From Bradyrhizobium sp. (lineage in GTDB: Bacteria > Pseudomonadota > Alphaproteobacteria > Rhizobiales > Xanthobacteraceae), in contig JAQGKJ010000586.1 of assembly GCA_028290165.1 (NCBI GenBank), positions 1 through 5,438 on the forward strand: a stretch of 5,438 nucleotides of DNA, given 5' to 3'. Position 1 is the first letter of the stretch. Each line of letters begins with the position of its first letter. Shown piece after piece: positions 1-5,347 of the stretch. The notes beneath the pieces were generated by a model. The model saw nothing but the letters and a program-made list of their open reading frames with translations. It was not told the DNA's origin and did no database searches. The translations under genes were made by a program, and so were the position numbers.

Positions 1-490
1 GGCTCAGCATCTGCGCGATCATCATCACCGCGATCACCAGGCTGATCATGGAACTGATGCGATCGCGGCTGTAGAGATCGCGGATGATGGCGCGGCTCAC
101 CACCATGCCGGTGGCGCCGCCCAGCGCTTGCAGAAACCGCGCTGCGATCAATTGCGGCAGGGTCTCGGCAAAGATGCAAGCCCCGCTCGCCATCACCATC
201 AGCCCGAGCCCCGCCAGCAGCACCGGACGGCGTCCGAAGCGATCCGACAGCGGGCCCATGATGATTTGCGAACAGGCGATGCCGACCATGTAAAGCGACA
301 CGGTCATCTGCGCGATCGAGATATCGCGCCCGAATGTGGTCGCAAGCACCGGCAGCGCCGGCACCAGCATATAGAGCGAAATCGGAGCCACGCCCGTCAT
401 CGCGACCAGCAACAGCAGCATAATCCGGGACGTTGCGGGGCCGGTGTTATCTTTCGCCGCGAAAGGCGGCTTGCCCATCACTCCGTGCAT
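1..490 (-). CDS. Bcr/CflA-type MFS drug-efflux transporter, N-terminal part (C-terminus beyond window)
   Basis: An open frame of 163 codons runs from an ATG at 488-490 off the left edge with no stop. The product is an inner-membrane proton-coupled exporter of the 12-helix drug:H+ antiporter family (DHA1); Bcr/CflA members export drugs such as bicyclomycin, but the substrate here is unknown. A short cytoplasmic tail (1-21) is followed by hydrophobic helices at about 22-44, 59-80, 90-109, 113-135 and from 145 on. The loop after helix 2 carries MFS motif A, GPLSDRFGRRP (79-89), with the key Asp83 and the Arg pair. Helix 4 has the AARFLQALGGATG motif (116-128) with Arg118, and RAIIRDLY (133-140) is typical of Bcr/CflA. 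No strong ribosome binding site precedes the ATG at 490; an in-frame ATG at 478 is possible. The family call is firm and the start is less so. Confidence 0.87.
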   Translation of the reverse strand, partial: MHGVMGKPPFAAKDNTGPATSRIMLLLLVAMTGVAPISLYMLVPALPVLATTFGRDISIAQMTVSLYMVGIACSQIIMGPLSDRFGRRPVLLAGLGLMVMASGACIFAETLPQLIAARFLQALGGATGMVVSRAIIRDLYSRDRISSMISLVIAVMMIAQMLS

Positions 491-494
491 TAAG

Positions 495-520
495 GTCTGA
501 TCCAATCCGGTGAATCAGAC
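495..520 (-). promoter_or_regulatory. Inverted repeat just upstream of the MFS transporter start
   Basis: GTCTGAT (495-501) and ATCAGAC (514-520) form a perfect 7-bp inverted repeat with a 12-bp spacer. It ends 4 bp before the transporter ATG. The position suits an operator for a local repressor or an mRNA hairpin limiting translation initiation. No regulator gene is visible in the window, so the role is inferred. Confidence 0.35.
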
Positions 521-555
521 TGTAGCGCCATCTCGCAGCGCGAATACGGACGTTT

Positions 556-589
556 CGGAATGCGGCTATTCCGTTTTCGGGATGCGGCT
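556..589. repeat. Small hairpin overlapping a 12-bp direct repeat in the MFS upstream region
   Basis: CGGAAT (556-561) and ATTCCG (568-573) form a perfect 6-bp stem with a 6-nt loop, followed by TTTT on the plus strand. The same stretch includes a direct repeat, CGGAATGCGGCT (556-567) and CGGGATGCGGCT (578-589), with 11 of 12 matching and a 22-bp period. Two helical turns between copies would suit a regulator binding one face of the DNA upstream of the transporter. It could equally be chance or a weak terminator, although no plus-strand gene precedes it. Confidence 0.25.
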
Positions 590-640
590 TCGAACAACAT
601 GGATTGAGGCGTTCGCTATGTTGCGGCAACGGCGGTGCGC

Positions 641-743
641 CCCCTCTCCCGTGGGGAGAGGGTCGGGGTGAGGGCGTACGGTCTATCGTGGCGCGCAACC
701 CCTCACCCGGCGCTACGCGCCGACCTCTCCCCATGGGAGAGGT
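641..743. repeat. Cloverleaf-type palindromic dispersed repeat (REP-like)
   Basis: There are two nested hairpins in inverted orientation. The left is CCCTCTCCC/GGGAGAGGG (642-650 with 654-662, 3-nt loop). The right is ACCTCTCCC/GGGAGAGGT (723-731 with 735-743, 3-nt loop). The inner arms GGGTGAGGG (666-674) and CCCTCACCC (700-708) also pair with each other, so the whole can fold as a cruciform. Elements with this CCTCTCCC...GGGTGAGGG signature are, from general knowledge, scattered between genes in Bradyrhizobium-like genomes. It sits about 36 bp past the aminopeptidase stop, so its RNA form could end or stabilise that transcript. No transposase is present. Apart from this repeat and the small repeats listed, nothing is recognisable in 491-778. 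Confidence 0.8.
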
Positions 744-778
744 GACGTCGAATATGCCGGGCCGACGATGAGATCCCT

Positions 779-2608
779 CTACAGCGACAGCGGCTCCGTC
801 GCGGCGTCGAGCCACACCTTGGTGGCCTCGTCGACATGCGGGCGGACCGCATGGCGAACGCGCTCATGATACTCGTTGAGCCAGCTCAGCTCATCCCCGC
901 TCAGCATGTTCAGGTCGACCAGGCGGCGGTCGATCGGCGCCAGGGTCAGCGTCTCGAAGGCGTTCACCGGCTTCTCGGCGCCGGCGATATCGGTGCCGAC
1001 CACCAGTTCCAGGTTTTCGATCCGGATGCCGTAGGCGTCGGTTTTGTAATAGCCGGGCTCGTTGGACAGGATCATGCCGCGCCGGAGCGGCGTGGTGCCG
1101 AGCTTTGAGATTCGCGCCGGGCCCTCATGCACCGACAAATAGCTGCCGACGCCATGGCCGGTACCGTGCTCGAAATCGATGCCGGCCTGCCACAAAAATT
1201 GCCGCGCCAGCGTGTCGATCTGCGCGCCGGTGGTGCCGTCCGGGAATACCGCGCGCGCAATCGCGATATGGCCGCGCAGCACCCGGGTAAAGCGCTCGCG
1301 CATTTCAGCCGTTGGTTCGCCGATCGCGATGGTGCGGGTGACGTCGGTGGTGCCGTCTTCGTATTGCGCGCCGGAATCGATCAGCAGGAGATCGCCCGGC
1401 GAGATCCGCCGGTTGGTCTTGCGGGTGACGCGGTAGTGCACGATGGCGCCGTTCGGCCCGGTGCCGGCGATGGTCGGGAACGAGACGTCCTTCAGCGCCC
1501 CGGTGTCGCGGCGAAAAGTCTCCAACGCCTCGACGGCGTCGATCTCCGTCAATATACCCGACGGCGCTTCGCGGTCGATCCAGGCGAGGAAGCGCGTCAG
1601 TGCCACCGCATCGCGCCGGTGGGCGGTGCGGGTGCCTTCGATTTCGGTGATGTTCTTGACCGCCTTGAGCGTGCTGACCGGATCGCTGCCGCGGACCGGT
1701 TTGCCGCCGGCGGCAACGATCAGGCGGCTCAGCGCGTCGGCGGCGGTGGCGCTGTCGAGCCCAATCGATGCGCCGCCGCGCGCCAACTCGGTGAGGTTTG
1801 GCGCCAGCGCGTCCGGCTCCCTGACATCGGCCGATTGCTCGAGATGGTCGCGGGCGCTGTTGGAAAGCTTGCGGTGATCGATGAACACGATGGGGCGGCC
1901 GTCCTTCGGCACCAGCGCATAGGACAAGGGCAGCGGCGTATGCGAGACGTCGGCACCGCGGATGTTGAAGGTCCACGCCACGGCATGCGAATCCGACAGC
2001 ACCAGCGCCTCGACGCCAAGCCTGGCGATCTCGAGGCGAATACGCTTGAGCTTCTCGGCTTCGGCTTCGCCCGAATATTGCCTGCCGTGAACGGTGACGG
2101 GCGCCAGCGGCGGCGGCGGGCGCTCGGTCCACACCGAATCGAGGGGGTTGGTGTCGACCGCGATCAGTTCCGCGCCGGCCTTGGCGCAGGCCGCGGCCAG
2201 CCGTTCGGCCGCCGCCGAAGTATGCAACCATGGGTCAAATCCGACCCGGTCGCCGGCGACGAGATGCTTGGTCAGCCAGGTCTCCGGCGGCGGATCGGCC
2301 AGCGGTTCGATACTCCAGGCCTTGCGGTCGACCTGCTTTCCCGCCTGCAGCGTATAGCGGCCATCGACGAACACCGCGGCCGCCTGGGCCAAAACGATCG
2401 CAAGGCCGGCGGATCCGGTAAAACCGGTCAGCCAGGCCAGCCGTTCTTCCGACGGCGCGACATATTCGTTTTGTTGCTGGTCGGCGCGGGGAATCACGAA
2501 CCCGGTCAGCTTCCGCCGCGCCAGTTCCTCGCGAAAGGCCGACAGCCGCGCGGTCAGGGCAACGCCGCTTTCGGGCTCTTCGAATGTCTGGAACTGGGCT
2601 TCGAACAT
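779..2608 (-). CDS. pepP: Xaa-Pro aminopeptidase (aminopeptidase P, M24 family, three-domain type)
   Basis: This 609-aa enzyme removes the N-terminal residue from peptides whose second residue is proline, and is a cytosolic dinuclear metal peptidase. Two creatinase-like N-terminal domains (about 18-150 and 175-315) precede the pita-bread M24 catalytic domain (about 325-545) and a short C-terminal domain (about 550-609). All five expected metal ligands are present: Asp411 (LLLIDSGAQY), Asp422 (TTDVTRT), His485 (GTGHGVG), Glu517 (SNEPGYY) and Glu531 (IRIENLE). The catalytic-site histidines His391 (IVHYRV) and His494 (VHEGP) are there too. The length and ligand spacing resemble the eukaryotic cytosolic APP1 type more than the shorter two-domain E. 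coli PepP. There is no signal peptide. An AGGA lies 10 nt before the ATG, a longish spacing. A long antisense open frame over the gene is a GC-rich shadow. The symbol follows common use for the family. Confidence 0.96.
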   Translation of the reverse strand: MFEAQFQTFEEPESGVALTARLSAFREELARRKLTGFVIPRADQQQNEYVAPSEERLAWLTGFTGSAGLAIVLAQAAAVFVDGRYTLQAGKQVDRKAWSIEPLADPPPETWLTKHLVAGDRVGFDPWLHTSAAAERLAAACAKAGAELIAVDTNPLDSVWTERPPPPLAPVTVHGRQYSGEAEAEKLKRIRLEIARLGVEALVLSDSHAVAWTFNIRGADVSHTPLPLSYALVPKDGRPIVFIDHRKLSNSARDHLEQSADVREPDALAPNLTELARGGASIGLDSATAADALSRLIVAAGGKPVRGSDPVSTLKAVKNITEIEGTRTAHRRDAVALTRFLAWIDREAPSGILTEIDAVEALETFRRDTGALKDVSFPTIAGTGPNGAIVHYRVTRKTNRRISPGDLLLIDSGAQYEDGTTDVTRTIAIGEPTAEMRERFTRVLRGHIAIARAVFPDGTTGAQIDTLARQFLWQAGIDFEHGTGHGVGSYLSVHEGPARISKLGTTPLRRGMILSNEPGYYKTDAYGIRIENLELVVGTDIAGAEKPVNAFETLTLAPIDRRLVDLNMLSGDELSWLNEYHERVRHAVRPHVDEATKVWLDAATEPLSL

Positions 2609-2612
2609 CGCG

Positions 2613-2634
2613 CAAATATCCTGCCAAATATCCT
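2613..2634 (-). repeat. Tandem 10-mer in the aminopeptidase leader
   Basis: CAAATATCCT occurs at 2613-2622 and again at 2625-2634, a 12-bp period. On the coding strand this reads AGGATATTTG twice, immediately before the aminopeptidase ATG. The start-proximal copy supplies the only ribosome-binding-like AGGA. The AT-rich repeat stands out from GC-rich surroundings and could be a regulator site or a duplicated initiation element. Confidence 0.4.
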
Positions 2635-2841
2635 AGGTTTGTGGGGAGAACTCCGCAATGCGTCACAAATCCTTTCAATTTGCCGAAAGGTGTGATTGAA
2701 TTGCTGCACCTGCGTTAGACGGGATGGAACGATTTACTGTCAACGGTTTACGGGCGACGATTCACTGCCAGAAGCAGTACATCGGCCAAGATCCGGGGGA
2801 AATCCAGGGGGTGTTTCAACTCAACGACGAGGGGATGCACA
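2635..2841. promoter_or_regulatory. Divergent intergenic region between the aminopeptidase and the 61-aa gene
   Basis: These 207 bp must hold promoters for both flanking genes, since they are transcribed away from each other. No convincing -35/-10 pair could be fixed by eye. Visible small symmetries are GGAGAACTCC (2645-2654) and CCTTTC...GAAAGG (2671-2676 with 2685-2690, 8-nt loop). Open frames crossing the region lack ribosome binding sites and do not look like protein. Confidence 0.4.
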
Positions 2842-3027
2842 ATGCCTGCTTTTACGTTTGAGAAGATCTCGCCGCCGATCCGGCGCGGCCCGATTCCTCC
2901 AATCGCTAAAAAACAACGCGGTGTCATCGTTCAGATCCTGGATCGTTTTGTCGAGGCACGTGTGAGGAAAAGCTTGCGCGAGGAGGGGGACGTCGCCGCC
3001 CCCCGCCAGCCAAAACCCCCGGAATAA
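2842..3027 (+). CDS. Small basic conserved-looking protein, function unknown
   Basis: The product is a 61-aa protein, MPAFTFEKISPP at the start, with a proline/arginine-rich N-terminal part (11-25). A predicted amphipathic helix follows (about 26-47, IVQILDRFVEARVRKSLR), then a Pro-rich tail. There is no membrane segment, signal peptide or cysteine. A strong ribosome binding site, GAGGGG (2829-2834), sits 7 nt before the ATG, the best support that it is real. I have the impression that similar short proteins occur in Bradyrhizobium-group genomes, but this is memory and not a search result. It converges on prmA, the two stop codons being 20 bp apart. GGGGG and CCCCC runs near 2985-3004 lie inside the reading frame and are not a terminator. 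No function can be assigned. Confidence 0.7.
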   Translation: MPAFTFEKISPPIRRGPIPPIAKKQRGVIVQILDRFVEARVRKSLREEGDVAAPRQPKPPE

Positions 3028-3047
3028 GAGCTTGCCCGATTAAGCGT

Positions 3048-3944
3048 TTACCCCACCTTGCGCATCAGCAGGCTGCTCCAGCCTTCGATTTGCATGTGCC
3101 GTTCTAGAACAAGCCCGCGGGCGCGGTAGACGGCGATCACGCCTTGAGCCTGATGCGGCAGCAAGCCCGATAGAATGACCAGCGCCGATGGCGCCAGGTG
3201 CCGCGCCATCGGCGTTGCCATTTGCCGCAAGGGATTGGCGAGGATATTCGCCAGCACGAGGTCGAACGGCCCGCGCGCCGCGAATTGCGGCGCTGAGAAT
3301 CCAGGCGCGCGGATCGCCTGCACGAGATTTCCCGTGCCATTGAGCCGGGCATTTTCCGCGGCCACCCGCACCGAAAGCGGATCGATATCGCTCGCGAGCA
3401 CCCCGATCTGCAACGCCTTGCCGGCGGCGATGGCCAACACGCCGGTGCCGGTTCCCAAATCGAGCACGCGCGCAGGCCGACGCGCCTTCAACACCTCGTC
3501 GAGCAGCAACAGGCAGCCGCGGGTGGTGCCGTGGTGGCCGGTGCCGAACGCCAGCGCCGCCTCGATCTCGATGCCGAGCTTGTTGGGCGGGATCCGGGCG
3601 CGGTCATGCCGGCCATGCACGACGAAGCGCCCGGCGCGGACGGGAACGAGCTCTTCGAGCGTCGCCTTGACCCAATCCCTGGCTTCCACCGAATCGAACG
3701 CGATGTTCCGCGCGACCTCATCGCCGGCGGCGATGCCGACGAGATGACGGATCGAGGTTTCATCGGGCGGCTCCGCAAAATGCACGGTGATGTCCCAGCG
3801 CCCGCCGGGCCCCTCGTACGCGGCGATCGCGGCTTGCCCTTCGAAAAAGCTCTCGGTCAGGAGATCGAAGACGCGCTTTGCGGTCCGTTCGTTGCCGATC
3901 GCGAAGGTGGCACGGCTGGTGGTTGGCGTGAGTATGGAGGTCAT
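3048..3944 (-). CDS. prmA: Ribosomal protein L11 methyltransferase
   Basis: This 298-aa cytosolic SAM-dependent enzyme trimethylates amino groups of ribosomal protein L11. An N-terminal substrate-recognition domain (about 1-110) leads into a Rossmann-like class I methyltransferase domain. The sequence shows AFGTGHHGTT (132-141), a PrmA hallmark, the SAM-binding motif LDLGTGTGVLAIAA (161-174), the acidic DIDP (186-189) after strand 2, the NILANPL motif (233-239), SGLL (259-262) and GWSSL near the C-terminus. Length is normal for the family. The start is chosen at the ATG of 3942-3944, with AGAG 7 nt upstream; a TTG directly before it (3945-3947) would add one residue. L11 methylation is dispensable in E. 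coli and often has mild effects. No partner gene shares its transcript within the window. Confidence 0.96.
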   Translation of the reverse strand: MTSILTPTTSRATFAIGNERTAKRVFDLLTESFFEGQAAIAAYEGPGGRWDITVHFAEPPDETSIRHLVGIAAGDEVARNIAFDSVEARDWVKATLEELVPVRAGRFVVHGRHDRARIPPNKLGIEIEAALAFGTGHHGTTRGCLLLLDEVLKARRPARVLDLGTGTGVLAIAAGKALQIGVLASDIDPLSVRVAAENARLNGTGNLVQAIRAPGFSAPQFAARGPFDLVLANILANPLRQMATPMARHLAPSALVILSGLLPHQAQGVIAVYRARGLVLERHMQIEGWSSLLMRKVG

Positions 3945-3998
3945 CAATGAACTCTGAAATCGACGCGGGCGGAAAATGGGGAATCCTCCGCCACATCC

Positions 3999-4011
3999 AT
4001 TACCCGGTAAT
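3999..4011. promoter_or_regulatory. 13-bp operator-like palindrome between prmA and the small-gene run
   Basis: ATTACC-C-GGTAAT is a perfect 6-bp dyad around one central base. It lies 54 bp before the prmA ATG and 63 bp before the ATG at 4075 on the other strand. A short perfect palindrome in a divergent promoter region is what a dimeric repressor would bind. The partially overlapping ACCCG...CGGGT (4002-4016) offers an alternative hairpin. No regulator is identified. Confidence 0.35.
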
Positions 4012-4038
4012 CGGGTGGCGCAACAACCCTGCCTCCTT

Positions 4039-4059
4039 ATGGTGTCTCAAACACACCAT
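4039..4059 (+). promoter_or_regulatory. Inverted repeat abutting the ribosome binding site of the 86-aa ORF
   Basis: ATGGTGT (4039-4045) and ACACCAT (4053-4059) form a perfect 7-bp stem with a 7-nt loop. AGGAG, the candidate ribosome binding site, begins at 4061. No T-run follows, so it is not a standard terminator. It may be an operator or a 5' leader hairpin affecting translation. Confidence 0.4.
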
Positions 4060-4074
4060 CAGGAGTTTCCGGAC

Positions 4075-4335
4075 ATGCCACCCTTCCGCAAGTTCCACTC
4101 TATCGCGGCCCTGTGCGGCGACGGGCTGCGGCCCGAACTGCAAGCGCTGTTCGAGCGGCTGGCCGTGGATCCGCATTCCGAACTGTTCGTCAGAAATGAC
4201 GGCATGGTCCAGTCAGGCCCGGACCCGGTTGCTGCAGGAGCGCCGCGCGCGCAAGGCACAAGCCAGAGCCACGCCTCCGATGCAGACAGCACCCAGCATC
4301 TTGTCCAATGGAGAAAATTTCGGCCCGCGAGCTGA
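4075..4335 (+). CDS. Hypothetical 86-aa ORF, possibly a decayed gene
   Basis: AGGAG at 4061-4065 lies 9 nt before an ATG that opens an 86-codon frame. The first 45 or so residues (MPPFRKFHSIAALCGDGLRP, then an amphipathic stretch to about VRNDGMVQ) look protein-like and use G/C-ending codons. After about residue 48 the composition changes to Gly/Ala/Ser/Gln-rich sequence with less typical codon use, as if the original 3' end was lost or shifted. I do not recognise a family. The frame ends 88 bp before the GrlR-like gene. It may be a real first gene of that run, a remnant, or spurious. A longer in-frame start at 3976 has no ribosome binding site. Confidence 0.42.
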   Translation: MPPFRKFHSIAALCGDGLRPELQALFERLAVDPHSELFVRNDGMVQSGPDPVAAGAPRAQGTSQSHASDADSTQHLVQWRKFRPAS

Positions 4336-4423
4336 GCGGCCAGCAATGCCGCCCTCTGGCGCTTCTCGACGCCCGTCGCCGCAGGCTGTATCGTTCCGGA
4401 GCGAAGGCGCGGCAGCTTTATCA

Positions 4424-4771
4424 ATGAAGAATGGGCTTTATTCCATCCACATCCACATGCTCGACGGCGTCAGGGGCCGCGACAGCGGGATCCTCATCCT
4501 CCAGGACGGCATGCTGGTCGGCGGCGGCCCCTATTTCTGGTCGGTCGGCTCCTACACCGTCGGCAAAGGGACCTGGAAGGGTCAGCTGACCACCAATCAG
4601 CACACGCCGCTTGCCGATCCCTTTGTGCGCCCGCTGTTTGCCGGGCAGGAGGTCGCCAGCGGGTTTTCGGGGACGTTCGCCGACGACCAGGCCGAGGTGT
4701 TCGGCACTACGCTGGTGGGAAACCGCAGCCTGAGCTTTCGGGCGACCTTGAAGAAACTCGCGGATAGCTGA
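4424..4771 (+). CDS. GrlR-like regulatory-family protein
   Basis: The 115-aa protein is predicted to be a beta-rich, lipocalin-like small domain. MKNGLYSIHI at the start, GILILQDGMLVGGGPYFWSV (22-41), the GTWKGQL strand (49-55) and the C-terminal RSLSFRATLKKL strand (101-112) match the pattern of the GrlR family. GrlR of enteropathogenic E. coli is an anti-activator that binds GrlA and represses type III secretion genes. In alphaproteobacteria such proteins usually occur without that system, so only the fold family is inferred here. There is no signal peptide or membrane segment. The same frame stays open back to 3947, but that extension reads like non-coding sequence. No good ribosome binding site precedes the ATG; the stop of a short upstream frame overlaps it (ATGA), which would allow translational coupling. 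A 74-aa gene follows after 19 bp. Confidence 0.82.
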   Translation: MKNGLYSIHIHMLDGVRGRDSGILILQDGMLVGGGPYFWSVGSYTVGKGTWKGQLTTNQHTPLADPFVRPLFAGQEVASGFSGTFADDQAEVFGTTLVGNRSLSFRATLKKLADS

Positions 4772-4790
4772 AAGCAGAAAGAGCCACCCC

Positions 4791-5015
4791 ATGACCGCAG
4801 AAAGATCTTCCGGCGTTACCGTCACCGGCCTATTCCATGACTTTGTCAACAAGCGGTCTTCGGTTTCCGTTGTCTGGGACCATGAGCCGGAAAAGCGGCT
4901 GAGCCTGCTGGTCACGTATGGCTGCACTCTGGACGACGTTCAGGCCGAGGCAGAGAAGGCAGTTCGCGCGTTGGCCTCGGAAAACGCGACGATTTCAATC
5001 AACCCGGCAATGTGA
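4791..5015 (+). CDS. Hypothetical 74-aa protein downstream of the GrlR-like gene
   Basis: AGAAAGAG (4776-4783) sits 7 nt before the ATG. The 74-aa product has a likely beta-strand region (about 8-44, with SVSVVWD and LSLLVTYG) and then a charged helix (47-64, LDDVQAEAEKAVRALAS). It is mildly acidic overall, with no membrane segment or signal peptide. The 19-bp gap to the GrlR-like gene suggests one transcript, so the two may act together. I do not recognise a named family. The region after its stop (5016-5067) holds no further gene. Confidence 0.75.
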   Translation: MTAERSSGVTVTGLFHDFVNKRSSVSVVWDHEPEKRLSLLVTYGCTLDDVQAEAEKAVRALASENATISINPAM

Positions 5016-5102
5016 AGCGACCAAGCGATGCTGCCGTGCGTTCACAGCTTGTCCACTTCAAGCGCGACGGTTCTTCACAGCGTTGCACACCCAGACACCC
5101 GG

Positions 5103-5319
5103 TAGTGTCTCAGGTAAGCTTCGCAAGAGAGGGGCAAGATGGGATACCGAATTGCGACAATCTTGACCGTGATTGCGATGATCTTCCTACCGGAATTTGC
5201 GCGGTCATTCCCGTGGTACTTTGCGCTGCCGCTAGGGGTGCTTGGTTTTGGCTGGCTTCTATACGCGCAATATTCTTACGAAGCGGCCAAACGCGATCAA
5301 AATTCAAACTAAGACACTA
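5103..5319 (+). mobile_element. Putative miniature inverted-repeat element with TA target duplication
   Basis: TA (5103-5104) and TA (5318-5319) bound a 213-bp segment whose ends are GTGTCTCAG (5105-5113) and its complement CTAAGACAC (5309-5317), with 8 of 9 matching. Outside, CCGG occurs on both sides, so the empty site would read CCGGTACCGG, itself a palindrome. TA duplication and short terminal repeats are the habit of IS630/Tc1-mariner-type elements and the miniature elements they mobilise. No transposase is encoded. The interior is lower in GC than its surroundings and contains a single 57-aa ORF. Transposition is inferred from structure only. Confidence 0.55.
5139..5312 (+). CDS. 57-aa two-helix membrane protein inside the mini-element
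   Basis: A strong ribosome binding site, GAGAGGGG (5127-5134), lies 4 nt before the ATG. The 57-aa protein has two hydrophobic segments, about 5-20 (IATILTVIAMIFLPEF) and 27-45 (WYFALPLGVLGFGWLLYAQY), joined by a short ARSFP loop. A hydrophilic tail, EAAKRDQNSN, follows. It would sit in the inner membrane as a hairpin with little outside it. The coding part is about 49% GC by hand count, well below the neighbouring genes. The stop codon TAA (5310-5312) lies inside the right terminal inverted repeat, so ORF and element are nearly coextensive. I recognise no family; a small toxin, a membrane-protein modulator or an orphan are all possible, and none is shown. Confidence 0.65.
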   Translation: MGYRIATILTVIAMIFLPEFARSFPWYFALPLGVLGFGWLLYAQYSYEAAKRDQNSN

Positions 5320-5347
5320 CCGGTTCTTCACAGCGTTGCACACTCGG

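Noticed and set aside
84..493. Plus-strand frames over the transporter gene
   Set aside because: The minus strand here encodes clear MFS motifs. The plus-strand translations are Arg/His/Gln-rich shadows.
447..815. 122-codon minus-strand frame across the palindromic repeat
   Set aside because: Its translation is the repeat read as protein (Pro/Arg/Gly-rich), and it overlaps both real neighbouring genes.
1127..2695. 522-codon open frame on the plus strand
   Set aside because: It lies antisense to the aminopeptidase over most of its length. Its translation is Arg/Gly/Ala-rich without recognisable domains, as expected for the complement of a GC-rich gene.
2985..3004. G-run/C-run dyad resembling a terminator
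   Set aside because: It lies within the 61-aa gene, has a long irregular loop and no T-run.
3531..3950. 139-codon plus-strand frame over prmA
   Set aside because: It is antisense to the confidently identified methyltransferase and has no domain or ribosome binding site.
3947..4423. N-terminal extension of the GrlR-like frame, giving a 274-aa protein
   Set aside because: The extension is Pro/Ser/Arg/Cys-rich with poor codon use and no ribosome binding site, and it overlaps the prmA start. The GrlR family begins at the MKNGLYS motif, so the start at 4424 is preferred.
4421..4927. 168-codon minus-strand frame
   Set aside because: It is antisense to the GrlR-like and 74-aa genes, both of which have better coding evidence.
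4918..5166. 82-codon plus-strand frame spanning the direct repeat and element boundary
   Set aside because: It overlaps the 74-aa gene in another frame and crosses repeat DNA, with Arg/Ser/Thr-rich translation and no ribosome binding site.
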